Of a stretch of 34,113 nucleotides of DNA, positions 23,092 through 31,657 are shown piece by piece. The stretch lies in the NCBI GenBank assembly GCA_002314855.1, contig DCHQ01000041.1:1-34113 (forward strand), in the 5' to 3' direction. The DNA comes from Lachnospiraceae bacterium UBA1748. GTDB taxonomy: Bacteria > Bacillota > Clostridia > Lachnospirales > Lachnospiraceae. The notes under the pieces were generated by a model. The model ran no database searches. It was given only the letters and a program-made list of their open reading frames with translations, and was not told the origin of the DNA. How positions within the stretch are numbered: position 1 is the first letter of the stretch; the number at the start of each line of letters is the position of its first letter. A program made the position numbers and the translations under genes.

Positions 23092-24693
23092 ATGGAAGAA
23101 CAGACTTTAGTAGTAGAAGAAAAAAAGAATATTAAGGAAATGCTTCCATGGGTATTCATACTGGCTCAGCTATTTATTATAGTTTTTGCTGTATGTTACT
23201 TTGGCTTTAACGGTTGGGCTCAGGATGGCAAAGGCCTATGTTATTACGAGCATGGCAAGAAGCTGACCGGAGTTCAGCTTATCGACTATGAGGGTAAGCA
23301 GAATAAGTATATTTTTGATCAGGCAGGAGTTATGGCTCTTGGCTGGATTTCTTATAATGGAAGCTTTTATTATCAGGATAAAGCTAATGGTATATATACT
23401 GGAATCCAGAAAATAGATGATAAGCTTTACAGCTTTGATGAGGATGGTCAGTACCACAGTGGCCTTTATCTGGCTGATGACGGAGTATGCGTTAGAAATT
23501 CGTCAGGACAGTTATCAGCAGGTTTAGTCAGTGCGGATGGACATGTGTATTTAGCTGATGCTGAAGGACATGTTTTATATGGCTGGCAGGATGTTAACGG
23601 AAGCAAGAGATACTTTGATGAGGTTACAGGCCAGATGCTTATGGATGGTGTGTACCTTATTGATGGCTATGGTTATGGTTTTGACAGGAATGGTAAGTTA
23701 CTTACCGGCTGGAACAGCTATGACGATGGCGACAGATATTTCAGCGATACAACAGGCAGAATGTTTACTGGTGATTATCTGTTAAAGGATAAGAGATATT
23801 ACTTTACAGAAGATGGAGCAGCATTTAACGGCTATCGCGAGAAGGATGATAATACATATTATTATTCTGTAAGTGACAATGCACTTTATACAGGCTGGCT
23901 TGAGGATGGTGATGATTACTATTATTTTAATGATAATGGTGTGATGACCACAGGACTTATGGATATCGATGACAAGACCTACTATTTTGAGGATGATGGT
24001 AGCTTATACTCAGGCTGGAAGGGTGACTATTATTTCACTGATGATGGTAGTATGGCCAAGAGTTTTGTGGAAATCGATGACCAGATATACTATTTCGGTG
24101 ATAACGGACTCAGGTTCACAGAGTCTGGATGGCAGACAATTAATGGCAAGCGTTACAACTTTGATGGCAACGGACTTGTTGTTGAGACAGCCGATGTTGT
24201 GACAATTGATAATACAGTATATGCCGTTAATAACGGAGGCAATGCCAAGGTAACAGGTACAGTTGTTACTCCAGAGAATCTTGATGCATATCTTATTGGC
24301 ATACTTGATTCTATTGGTCGTGACCCTCAGGCAATATTTAATTACTGTAGAAGTTTTCCTTATAAATATCGTGACAAACTGGATGTTAACAGTATGGCTT
24401 GTCGTATGCTTAATTATAAGAGCGGCGCATGTTGGGATTATGCAGCGCTTTGCTATAAGATGCTCACTCTTTCAGGTTACAATTGTAGGATTGTAGTTGG
24501 ACGTGGTGCAGTATATTCAGAACATAACTGGATTCTTATTGAGATTGCGCCTGGTGTATGGCGTCATATGGATCCAGAGCGTAAGGGCTATTATATTTAT
24601 ATGCTTACAGATGCACAGCTTCAGGCTTATGATGGAATTGCTCCTGCTGTAAGATATCAGTGGGATAGAGGTTCGTATCCTGCAGCTCAGTAA
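23092..24693 (+). CDS. Cell-wall-binding-repeat protein with C-terminal transglutaminase-like domain
   Basis: The product has 533 residues. ATG 23092 is preferred over TTG 23086 because AAAAGAG lies suitably upstream. A cytoplasmic start is followed by a membrane helix (about 18-37). Then come roughly a dozen 20-residue repeats of the choline/glucan-binding type (GWxxxxGxxYYFxxxGxMxTG; for example GWNSYDDGDRYFSDTTGRM) up to about 365. The C-terminal domain (395-533) has a papain-like transglutaminase triad: Cys447 in SGACWDYA, His478 in SEHNW, Asp494 in HMDPE. Such domains crosslink, transfer to or cut peptides. With surface-binding repeats, a cell-wall or surface-protein substrate is likely. 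It lies within an operon of envelope genes. The exact reaction is unknown. Confidence 0.88.
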   Translation: MEEQTLVVEEKKNIKEMLPWVFILAQLFIIVFAVCYFGFNGWAQDGKGLCYYEHGKKLTGVQLIDYEGKQNKYIFDQAGVMALGWISYNGSFYYQDKANGIYTGIQKIDDKLYSFDEDGQYHSGLYLADDGVCVRNSSGQLSAGLVSADGHVYLADAEGHVLYGWQDVNGSKRYFDEVTGQMLMDGVYLIDGYGYGFDRNGKLLTGWNSYDDGDRYFSDTTGRMFTGDYLLKDKRYYFTEDGAAFNGYREKDDNTYYYSVSDNALYTGWLEDGDDYYYFNDNGVMTTGLMDIDDKTYYFEDDGSLYSGWKGDYYFTDDGSMAKSFVEIDDQIYYFGDNGLRFTESGWQTINGKRYNFDGNGLVVETADVVTIDNTVYAVNNGGNAKVTGTVVTPENLDAYLIGILDSIGRDPQAIFNYCRSFPYKYRDKLDVNSMACRMLNYKSGACWDYAALCYKMLTLSGYNCRIVVGRGAVYSEHNWILIEIAPGVWRHMDPERKGYYIYMLTDAQLQAYDGIAPAVRYQWDRGSYPAAQ

Positions 24694-24728
24694 GTGGGCT
24701 TTGCCTTAAGGGGAGAATAGGCGTAAAT

Positions 24729-26468
24729 ATGGGATTAGTTAAAAGAAGACGAAGCAGACGCGAAAAAGTGCGTATGGTAGTACTTACAGTTATTGCAGTG
24801 CTATCAGCATTACTTTTCGTTACTGTGCTCGTGATACTTATTATAAAGAGTGGATGGTTTTCAAGCACTGTGGAAACAGTTAGCAGTGATGCGCCATTTA
24901 TATATGACCTGGGATTTACTGATGATTATAATACGCAGGATTCTGGCGATACAACTCAGGAAGAAACTAGGGTGCCTACTGGTGCAGAGCCACAGCTACT
25001 CTCCACGGTATCTGATGCCAATAGTATAAGCCTCGAGTGGGTTGATACAGGACTTGGAGAATATTCCATTCTTTATAAAAAATGTGATAATGCAGGCGAG
25101 AAGCATGGTAAGGAATACCGCGAGGATAAATCGGAAGCCATGGCTAATATATGTTCATCTGTTTTTGATGCAGAAGATGATGGAACAGAGCTTGAGGCTA
25201 ATGGTTGGTTCAGAATACCAACCAATGATACTCGTATAACATTGTCAGGCCTTGAGCCAGGAGCGGCTTATCATATACATATAGTGTATACCGATGAGCG
25301 AGAGGGTCAGTATATCGATGGCTTTGATGCTTCTACGGCTGAATCAGGATATGGAGATCCATTTAAGTCGGCGCATTCTTTATTTAGAAGCAGTGAGCGA
25401 GATGAGAACACAGGTGTAATTCTAAGTCTTGGTGAAACATATACAGTACAGATGACATCTTCGGAAGGTTGCCAGAATGCTGTTGTAAAGCCAATGTTTG
25501 ATATAGGTATGTATGGTGATACTTCTCTTTCAGAGGATCAGCTTGTTAAGAATGTTGCCAAGGGAAGCAAGCTCATCATATCAGCCGATGAAGGCAATAA
25601 CTATTGCTACTATGATGCAGCAGGTGGCTACAGATTGTATGTTACTGATGAAGAAGGTCAGTCTGGCTGGATAGAGGCAAGACGTGTTCTTATAGATATG
25701 AATCGAGTATTTGCAGTAAGTTCCATGTACAGCATGCAGTTTGACCGAACCAATGCTTATTCATCCATATTCACGGCGGGCGGCGATGCAAGAAATGTCG
25801 AGCTTGACTCAGAGAGTACTGATACAAGATATAATCCGCTTCTTCTTGGTGGGGACAAGTCGCAGTTTATGACGACTACTGGTTATAACGGTATCGATGG
25901 TGTTACTGGACTAGAGTTATACAATTATGAAAGCCCGGAATACATGCCTGTAATATGGGACCTTGCACTAGAACTTAAGCAGTGCCAGAAGAATGCTCTT
26001 GAGAATGGATATACTATCAAGATGTATGAAGGATACAGACCATTATCAACATCAGAGCTTGTATATAACAATTTGCTTAATTCAGGTTCACTTGCCCTTG
26101 TTGTAGGTGATACTAACCTGGCGCAGGGATATATTGTTGGTCAGAGCTATAACGTTGGCTACTATATAGGTATTAAGAGTAGGCATAACAGAGGTGTGGC
26201 CACAGATTTAACTCTTGTCAGAATTAATGCTAATGGTGCGTATGAAGAGGCTTATATGCAGACCAAGATGCATACACTGGATTTTAGATGCAACATGTAT
26301 TACAACACCTGGGAGGCTGACCTGCTCACAGATATTATGATTGGACATGGCTCTAATCTTGAGTATCTAGCAGCAAGACAGGAGTGGTGGCATTTCCAGC
26401 TTAGAAATGACCGTAAGGATTTGTATCCACTTGTAGAATCATATGGATATGAAGATTTTAAGTTCTAG
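24729..26468 (+). CDS. Membrane-anchored FnIII and VanX/VanY-like D-Ala-D-Ala peptidase (M15)
   Basis: This 579-residue protein has an Arg-rich start, a membrane helix (about 15-39), and an extracellular FnIII-like domain (about 86-190: SISLEWVDTGLGEYSILYKK, ITLSGLEPGAAYHIHIVY). A probable SH3-like segment (about 230-325, ending SGWIEARRVLID) precedes a C-terminal M15 peptidase domain. Zinc ligands appear as His486 and Asp493 in SRHNRGVATDLTL and His555 in EWWHF, with Glu552 as catalytic base. The SxHxxGxAxDLT form is closest to VanX-type dipeptidases. VanX is cytoplasmic, whereas this one is outside, so its target is more likely peptidoglycan stem peptides. There are no vanHA-like neighbours, so a glycopeptide-resistance role is not supported. 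It sits 35 bases after the transglutaminase gene. Confidence 0.88.
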   Translation: MGLVKRRRSRREKVRMVVLTVIAVLSALLFVTVLVILIIKSGWFSSTVETVSSDAPFIYDLGFTDDYNTQDSGDTTQEETRVPTGAEPQLLSTVSDANSISLEWVDTGLGEYSILYKKCDNAGEKHGKEYREDKSEAMANICSSVFDAEDDGTELEANGWFRIPTNDTRITLSGLEPGAAYHIHIVYTDEREGQYIDGFDASTAESGYGDPFKSAHSLFRSSERDENTGVILSLGETYTVQMTSSEGCQNAVVKPMFDIGMYGDTSLSEDQLVKNVAKGSKLIISADEGNNYCYYDAAGGYRLYVTDEEGQSGWIEARRVLIDMNRVFAVSSMYSMQFDRTNAYSSIFTAGGDARNVELDSESTDTRYNPLLLGGDKSQFMTTTGYNGIDGVTGLELYNYESPEYMPVIWDLALELKQCQKNALENGYTIKMYEGYRPLSTSELVYNNLLNSGSLALVVGDTNLAQGYIVGQSYNVGYYIGIKSRHNRGVATDLTLVRINANGAYEEAYMQTKMHTLDFRCNMYYNTWEADLLTDIMIGHGSNLEYLAARQEWWHFQLRNDRKDLYPLVESYGYEDFKF

Positions 26469-26491
26469 AACTTTTAGAGGAGCTTTGATAA

Positions 26492-27187
26492 ATGAAGCGT
26501 AAGGTTACAGGTGCGATTAACGCACTAGGTACATTATTAATAATGGCCTACTTAGTAGGCTGCGGAAGAGACAATTCTTTTATTGTTAACAGCACTCAGG
26601 ATGTTTCTCTTATTAACAATACAGAAGCGGCGTCCAGCGCCATTAAGATGGATACATCAGGTGATGGTGATAACTCCGAGGCTCTTGCGATGGCAGCAGT
26701 AAGCGATACATCAGCCAGAAAAGATAAGCTTCGATTTTCTGATGATCTTGAACCAGGACAGTTTGATATAAGTGATTTTACTATAAAGTTAAATGGCGAA
26801 GAGGTAGCGCTTGCCACAGATTATCTGGGTAAGGCTGAGAAAGTTGGACAGGCACGAGAAGAAAAGTCTAAAGCATGTCTCGAAGCTGGTTATGATATAG
26901 ATTACTATTATGATGATGATTCGCTGGTGGTATATACACTCGTTAGTGATGAGAAGCAGATAGTATTTAATATTGAAATCAAATCTGATAAATATCCAAC
27001 AACCAAGGGCGCAACGGTTGGTAAGACTACGCGTGATGATTTATACGAGATGTATGGAATGCCTAATGACTACGGCGCAGCTATGTTCGCTTATATGGTT
27101 GAAGATAGTGAATTTCGTATGAATTTTAATTTTAATGATGATGGAATAGTAGAATCCATTGATATAGTAGACAATTCTGTTATGTAA
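26492..27187 (+). CDS. Small lipoprotein of unknown function
   Basis: This 231-residue lipoprotein has a signal ending LVGC (Cys24), an Asn/Ala/Ser-rich linker to about 75, then a compact domain. It contains FDISDFTIKLNGEEVALATDY and, near the C-terminus, GATVGKTTRDDLYEMYGMP. The latter has the shape of the G-x-T-x-x-D-V-x-x-x-x-G-x-P turn seen in SmpA/BLIP-like lipoprotein domains, but the assignment is tentative. GAGGAG precedes the ATG. It is 23 bases after the dipeptidase and 26 before the acyltransferase, so it probably acts with them at the outer membrane face. Confidence 0.75.
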   Translation: MKRKVTGAINALGTLLIMAYLVGCGRDNSFIVNSTQDVSLINNTEAASSAIKMDTSGDGDNSEALAMAAVSDTSARKDKLRFSDDLEPGQFDISDFTIKLNGEEVALATDYLGKAEKVGQAREEKSKACLEAGYDIDYYYDDDSLVVYTLVSDEKQIVFNIEIKSDKYPTTKGATVGKTTRDDLYEMYGMPNDYGAAMFAYMVEDSEFRMNFNFNDDGIVESIDIVDNSVM

Positions 27188-27213
27188 TAGCTGACAGAAC
27201 CTTTGGAGTAATT

Positions 27214-28638
27214 ATGGTTTTTAGTTCATTTGTTTTTTTATGCATATTTCTACCAGTAGTTTTGGGACTGCATACCTGCATTAAAAATACTGCAGTGCGT
27301 AATGCACTTCTGATTGTTGCAAGTTTGCTGTTCTATGGATATGGTGAGCCTAAGTTTATTATCTTACTTGTGATATCCTCATTTATGAACTACGTATTTG
27401 GACTTCTTGTGGCCAAGAATAAGAGCAAAGCTATAGTGGCTATTGCAACCATTCTTAACCTCGGATTATTAGTAGTCTTCAAGTATTTAGGATTATTTAC
27501 TACATCAATCAATGCACTTGTACCAGGTGGTAATCTTGTGCCTGTTATTAAGATTGCATTACCTATCGGTATTTCATTCTATACTTTCCAGGCATTATCA
27601 TATGTAATCGATGTTTATAGAGGTGATACAGAGGTTCAGAAGAATTTTGCCAAGCTGTTATTATATATTTCATTCTTTCCACAGCTTATAGCAGGACCTA
27701 TCGTTAAGTATCATGATATTGACGTTCAGCTGACTGACCGTGATCCATCGTTCGTTGATATACGTAATGGTATTTTCAGATTTTGCGTGGGTCTTTCAAA
27801 GAAGGTTCTTATATCTAATAGTCTTGCATTTGTAGCAGATTCATTATTTAATAATACGCCGCTTTCAGAGATAAGCTTTGCATCAGCGTTGCTTGCAGGA
27901 TTTACTTATATGATGCAGATATATTTTGATTTCTCGGGCTATTCTGATATGGCAATAGGACTTGGAAGAATGTTTGGTTTCCATTTCCTTGAGAACTTCA
28001 ATCATCCATATATATCCGACTCTATCCAGGAGTTCTGGCGTAGATGGCATATATCTTTATCATCTTATTTCAGAGAATATCTTTATATTCCTCTTGGTGG
28101 TAACAGGAAGGGTGCAAAAAGAACATATATCAACAGATATATCGTATTTGCAGCCACTGGTATATGGCATGGTGCCAACTGGACATTCCTTGTATGGGGA
28201 CTTTTCCATGGAACATTTTTAGTCCTTGAATCGTCAGGCCTTCTTCCAATCAAAAAGTGTAAGATTAAGGCTGTAAGATGTGCTTATACATTACTCCTTG
28301 TAATGATAGGCTTCATAATGTTTAGAGCTGATAATATCACTCAGGGATTATACTACATCAAGGCATTATTTGGATTTGGTTCGGCTTCGGGCCTTGGATT
28401 CTCATATGCCATGCAGTTTGTTAACTTTTATTATGTGATTATATACATACTCGCAATAGTAGGCTGCACAGAGCTTCCAATAAAGCTTTACAAGAAACTG
28501 ATGAAGTTCGAAACAGTAGAGGATATGCCAGTTACATCAGAGATTATTAGTATGGTGTTATGCGTTGTGGCCATATTAGTTAGCTTTATGTCACTTGCTT
28601 CTGCAAGTTATAATCCTTTTATTTACTTTAGATTCTAG
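27214..28638 (+). CDS. MBOAT O-acyltransferase (AlgI/PatA-like)
   Basis: This 474-residue polytopic membrane protein (about ten or more helices) moves an acyl, usually acetyl, group across the membrane onto a surface polymer. MBOAT signatures are clear: PIGISFYTFQALSYVIDVYRG (117-137), the conserved IQEFWRRWHISLSSYFREYL with His279, and YIPLGGNRKG. The catalytic His319 lies in GIWHGANWTFLVWG. The length matches AlgI/PatA (470-520) more than DltB (about 400). The downstream partner is a DHHW/AlgJ-like protein 7 bases away, the usual two-part O-acetylation pair. The polymer is unknown: peptidoglycan, wall teichoic acid or an exopolysaccharide are possible. Confidence 0.95.
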   Translation: MVFSSFVFLCIFLPVVLGLHTCIKNTAVRNALLIVASLLFYGYGEPKFIILLVISSFMNYVFGLLVAKNKSKAIVAIATILNLGLLVVFKYLGLFTTSINALVPGGNLVPVIKIALPIGISFYTFQALSYVIDVYRGDTEVQKNFAKLLLYISFFPQLIAGPIVKYHDIDVQLTDRDPSFVDIRNGIFRFCVGLSKKVLISNSLAFVADSLFNNTPLSEISFASALLAGFTYMMQIYFDFSGYSDMAIGLGRMFGFHFLENFNHPYISDSIQEFWRRWHISLSSYFREYLYIPLGGNRKGAKRTYINRYIVFAATGIWHGANWTFLVWGLFHGTFLVLESSGLLPIKKCKIKAVRCAYTLLLVMIGFIMFRADNITQGLYYIKALFGFGSASGLGFSYAMQFVNFYYVIIYILAIVGCTELPIKLYKKLMKFETVEDMPVTSEIISMVLCVVAILVSFMSLASASYNPFIYFRF

Positions 28639-28645
28639 GTGGGAT

Positions 28646-30055
28646 ATGAAACAAAGAGCAATAGTTTTCTTTATCATAATAATGTTTATATTGGCAGCAC
28701 CGGCAGTGGTTATGTTTGCGTTTCCAAGCGCGCAGGGCGATTTGTCAGAGAATCGAGAGCTGGCACCAGCCCCTGGATTACTTACTGAGAATGGTGTAAA
28801 TATGGATTTCTTTAATGAATGTGATTCTTATGTGTCTGATCATATAGGATTTAGAAGTCAGCTTGTTTCAGCCAATACCAGTGCATATATAACACTTTTC
28901 CATATGTCGCCTGAGGATGATGTTATCATGGGTAGTGATGGATGGCTTTACTATGCCAAGACTCTCGATGATTACTTTAATGTCCCATCAGTTTCCGACA
29001 GAGGTATAGATAATATAGCTCATTCACTTAAGATGATGCAAAGCTATATTGAGGCATCTGACTCAAGCTTTGTTATTGCTTTTGCACCTAATAAGAATAC
29101 TTTGTATTCAAACCATATGCCTGCTAATTATGTACAGTCAGGAAACGTAGGAAACCTCGATAGAATAGAAGCAGCCATGCTTACTGAAGGAGTTAATTTT
29201 GTAAGTCTTCAGGATTTATTCAAATCGCAGAATGAAGAATATTATCGTAAGAAGGACAGCCACTGGAATTATGAGGGCGCTCTTATGGCATATAACGCCA
29301 TGATGGAAAAGACAGGCGTGGAATACAATGCCTATGATGATATGTTATTTGCTGAGTCTTATGAATGGACAGGAGATTTATCAAATATGCTTTATGCATC
29401 CGATGCTCCACTAGATGGTCAGAGAGTACCGATGAAGAGCTTTGGATATAAATATACATCAAAGCAGACCAAGGTTGAGTCTAACAGGTTAGATACCTAC
29501 AATCAGGAAGGAAGCGGTAGAGCCATTATATATAGAGACTCATTTGGTAATACGCTTATTCCATTTTTCGCTGAGAACTTTGCTGAGTGTTACTTTAGTA
29601 AGATTACTCCATACAACATGGCTGATGTGGATGAATTTAAACCAGACGTTACAATCATAGAGCTTGTAGAACGTAATATCCCTAATCTTGCCAAGGCAGC
29701 TCCAGTTATGATGGCTGAGAAGACTACAGTTGATGGTTCTGGTTTTGAGGTAAGTGGTGATGCTTATGAATTATTCCAGGAGACGGCTTCTGAATATACT
29801 CATTTTTACGGATATGTAGACGAGAGTCTTCTTGGAGACAGCTATAGAGTATATACATTAATAAGTGATGGAAATGGTAAAGCTGATTACTACGAGGCAT
29901 TCCCAATATACGAAAAGCTTCTTATTGATGGTGAAGATGAGGGCAGACCTAAGGACAATGGTTTCTCAGTATACATACCAATGACTGACTGCCACGTTGC
30001 CAGCATAGTTGTTGAGACTAATGGAACCAAGTATATTATTAATACTGCTAATTAA
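28646..30055 (+). CDS. DHHW/AlgJ-like SGNH-type O-acetyltransferase partner
   Basis: The product has 469 residues from ATG 28646; an upstream in-frame TTG would overlap the MBOAT gene and disrupt the N-terminal helix. A signal anchor (5-27) precedes SDHIGFRSQLV (64-74), DSHWNYEGA (204-212; Asp204, His206) and YRDSFGNTLIPFF (296-308; Ser299), the triad pattern of AlgJ/AlgX/DHHW acetyltransferases. About 90 further residues form a beta-rich C-terminal extension not usual in AlgJ, perhaps polymer-binding. It takes the acyl group from the MBOAT channel and places it on the polymer outside. Its TAA stop overlaps the stop of the opposing gene at 30052-30055. Confidence 0.92.
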   Translation: MKQRAIVFFIIIMFILAAPAVVMFAFPSAQGDLSENRELAPAPGLLTENGVNMDFFNECDSYVSDHIGFRSQLVSANTSAYITLFHMSPEDDVIMGSDGWLYYAKTLDDYFNVPSVSDRGIDNIAHSLKMMQSYIEASDSSFVIAFAPNKNTLYSNHMPANYVQSGNVGNLDRIEAAMLTEGVNFVSLQDLFKSQNEEYYRKKDSHWNYEGALMAYNAMMEKTGVEYNAYDDMLFAESYEWTGDLSNMLYASDAPLDGQRVPMKSFGYKYTSKQTKVESNRLDTYNQEGSGRAIIYRDSFGNTLIPFFAENFAECYFSKITPYNMADVDEFKPDVTIIELVERNIPNLAKAAPVMMAEKTTVDGSGFEVSGDAYELFQETASEYTHFYGYVDESLLGDSYRVYTLISDGNGKADYYEAFPIYEKLLIDGEDEGRPKDNGFSVYIPMTDCHVASIVVETNGTKYIINTAN

Positions 30056-31470
30056 TAAAAGCTCCATATTATGATTGTGGTAATACTAAATATTATATAA
30101 GTTATAAGAGCCAGGTGCGAAAGCCAGGCTCTTTTTGTTTTCGCATTTTCGATAGTATTTTTATTAGTATTATCAATACCAGCACCAAGTGCTATAGCAG
30201 GAATAATTAGTGTTGGCACAATGTATCTGAAGTTCATGGAGCATTCATGAGGATATTTGTAGCTGAAGCTAACATATGATGCAAAGAGAACCACGTACAT
30301 TGCAATAAAGAATATTTTGTTAATGGCTGTCATCTGTGGATATTTTGCTCTAGAACCAATAATCATGACTTTTACAAAATAGAAGAATGCAATAAAGGCC
30401 ACAACAAAATTGGCTACCATCATGAGCATAAGAAGTAGCTTAGCTATAAGTGGAAAGGTGGACAAATCACATTCACCAAGGGCAGCAGTTCTAAATAATT
30501 GAATCCAAAGATTCTCACTTAATCCAATTGAGCCGTGAGCAAGGTTAGTAAGGAGCGTAACAGGATTAGGTATAAAGAAACGCTCCATTAATGAATGATC
30601 ACCAATATACTGCCAGCTGTCTTCTGAAAGGGCATATATATAATTGATTGGCATGTCGAATTTTATAAGGCAACGTATAGACCAGCTAAGGGCGAGTGGA
30701 ACGCATACTATTCCAAATGTGGCATACTGGATGAAAAGTTTTCCTGGAAAGGTTTTATTATCCTTCCATGACTTAATGAATACATATAAAAACACTAGGG
30801 CGATAGCTGGTGCAACAAGTCCAGTTGATAACTTGGTAAGCATACCAAGAGCTATGGATAGTGCAAGATAAATGATGGTTATCAGGCTTTTCTTAGTTTC
30901 TTCATTAACTTCTCTAACCCATTTAAGAGTAAGATATATGCTAAGGAACTGGAACATAAATGATAGTCCGTCATTATTGATACTTCCAGCCATGAATATA
31001 AGCGTTGGGTGAAAAGCAGCAATAGTCATAACGATGCAACTGCCTGACTTTCCAAGCTTTAGTTCTTTGGTGATACCAAGAACTGCCAAGAGTAGAATGA
31101 CAGAATAGATGCATGTAGGTATCTGCATCCACTCAGCAATAATATATTTATCGTTTGTGAAGAGCTGAACTATTCCTATCCATATCGCTTCAATAATATG
31201 ATGAAGTGGTGGATGATTGAACTGGTATATTTCTCGTGGATCAAAATCAGTAAAGTGTTTAAAGATATTAAGATAATAGATATAACCGATATGACCAGTA
31301 AGAATCCCGTCTCCCTGATCTATAGGACCAATATCATACTGCCTGCTCTCTGAAACGTGACCAAGTATTACATAGAATACTCGAAGAAGTATTCCAGCAT
31401 ACAGGATTATTTTAGAGTTAATATGTTCTGATATTTTAAAGCTTTTTTTAGCGTTCATGTCATTATCCAT
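30052..31470 (-). CDS. GT-C fold membrane glycosyltransferase (PMT/ArnT, GT39-like)
   Basis: This 472-residue membrane protein has about eleven hydrophobic helices. The first external loop holds an acidic pair (IDQGDG, 50-55) followed by FNHPPLHHIIEAIW (85-97). The early acidic site plus HPPL pattern is that of GT39/PMT-like transferases, which use lipid-phosphate sugars and act outside the membrane. The acceptor is unknown; the neighbouring surface-polymer genes suggest a wall or surface glycan. The ATG has a weak ribosome site, and a second ATG four codons in is possible. It converges on the DHHW gene, with stop codons overlapping, and its last codons carry the terminator for that operon. 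Confidence 0.85.
   Translation of the reverse strand: MDNDMNAKKSFKISEHINSKIILYAGILLRVFYVILGHVSESRQYDIGPIDQGDGILTGHIGYIYYLNIFKHFTDFDPREIYQFNHPPLHHIIEAIWIGIVQLFTNDKYIIAEWMQIPTCIYSVILLLAVLGITKELKLGKSGSCIVMTIAAFHPTLIFMAGSINNDGLSFMFQFLSIYLTLKWVREVNEETKKSLITIIYLALSIALGMLTKLSTGLVAPAIALVFLYVFIKSWKDNKTFPGKLFIQYATFGIVCVPLALSWSIRCLIKFDMPINYIYALSEDSWQYIGDHSLMERFFIPNPVTLLTNLAHGSIGLSENLWIQLFRTAALGECDLSTFPLIAKLLLMLMMVANFVVAFIAFFYFVKVMIIGSRAKYPQMTAINKIFFIAMYVVLFASYVSFSYKYPHECSMNFRYIVPTLIIPAIALGAGIDNTNKNTIENAKTKRAWLSHLALITYIIFSITTIIIWSFY
30106..30140 (+). terminator. + strand terminator embedded in the opposing glycosyltransferase ORF
   Basis: AAGAGCC (30106-30112) pairs with GGCTCTT (30127-30133), with two more G-C pairs inside after an A-A mismatch. 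TTTTTGTTTT follows. It lies about 50 bases after the envelope-operon stop but within codons for KRAWLSHLAL of the minus-strand gene. Confidence 0.75.
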
Positions 31471-31530
31471 TTCTATATATAAGTACTATACGTTGTAATG
31501 ATATCATAAAAAGCTACTGTCTTTAAGACC

Positions 31531-31560
31531 ATTATAAGCAAAAGCTATAACCAGTCCCAA
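31531..31560 (-). promoter_or_regulatory. Promoter of the glycosyltransferase gene
   Basis: On the minus strand TATAAT (31536-31531) is preceded by TTGGGA (31560-31555) with an 18-base spacer. The leader is about 55 bases. This gap also has to hold the + strand promoter of the C-S lyase, for which I see no clear -35. Confidence 0.5.
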
Positions 31561-31657
31561 GCAATTGGAATTATACAAGTGACCTGCCGGATAATATACT
31601 TACCTCATCAGGAGAACTGATATTTCAGAGTGAAAGATTATGAGTGAGGTAAGAATT

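Noticed and set aside
24729..26468. Vancomycin-resistance role for the VanX-like gene
   Set aside because: There are no VanH, VanA/B ligase or VanS/R genes nearby, and the protein is extracellular.
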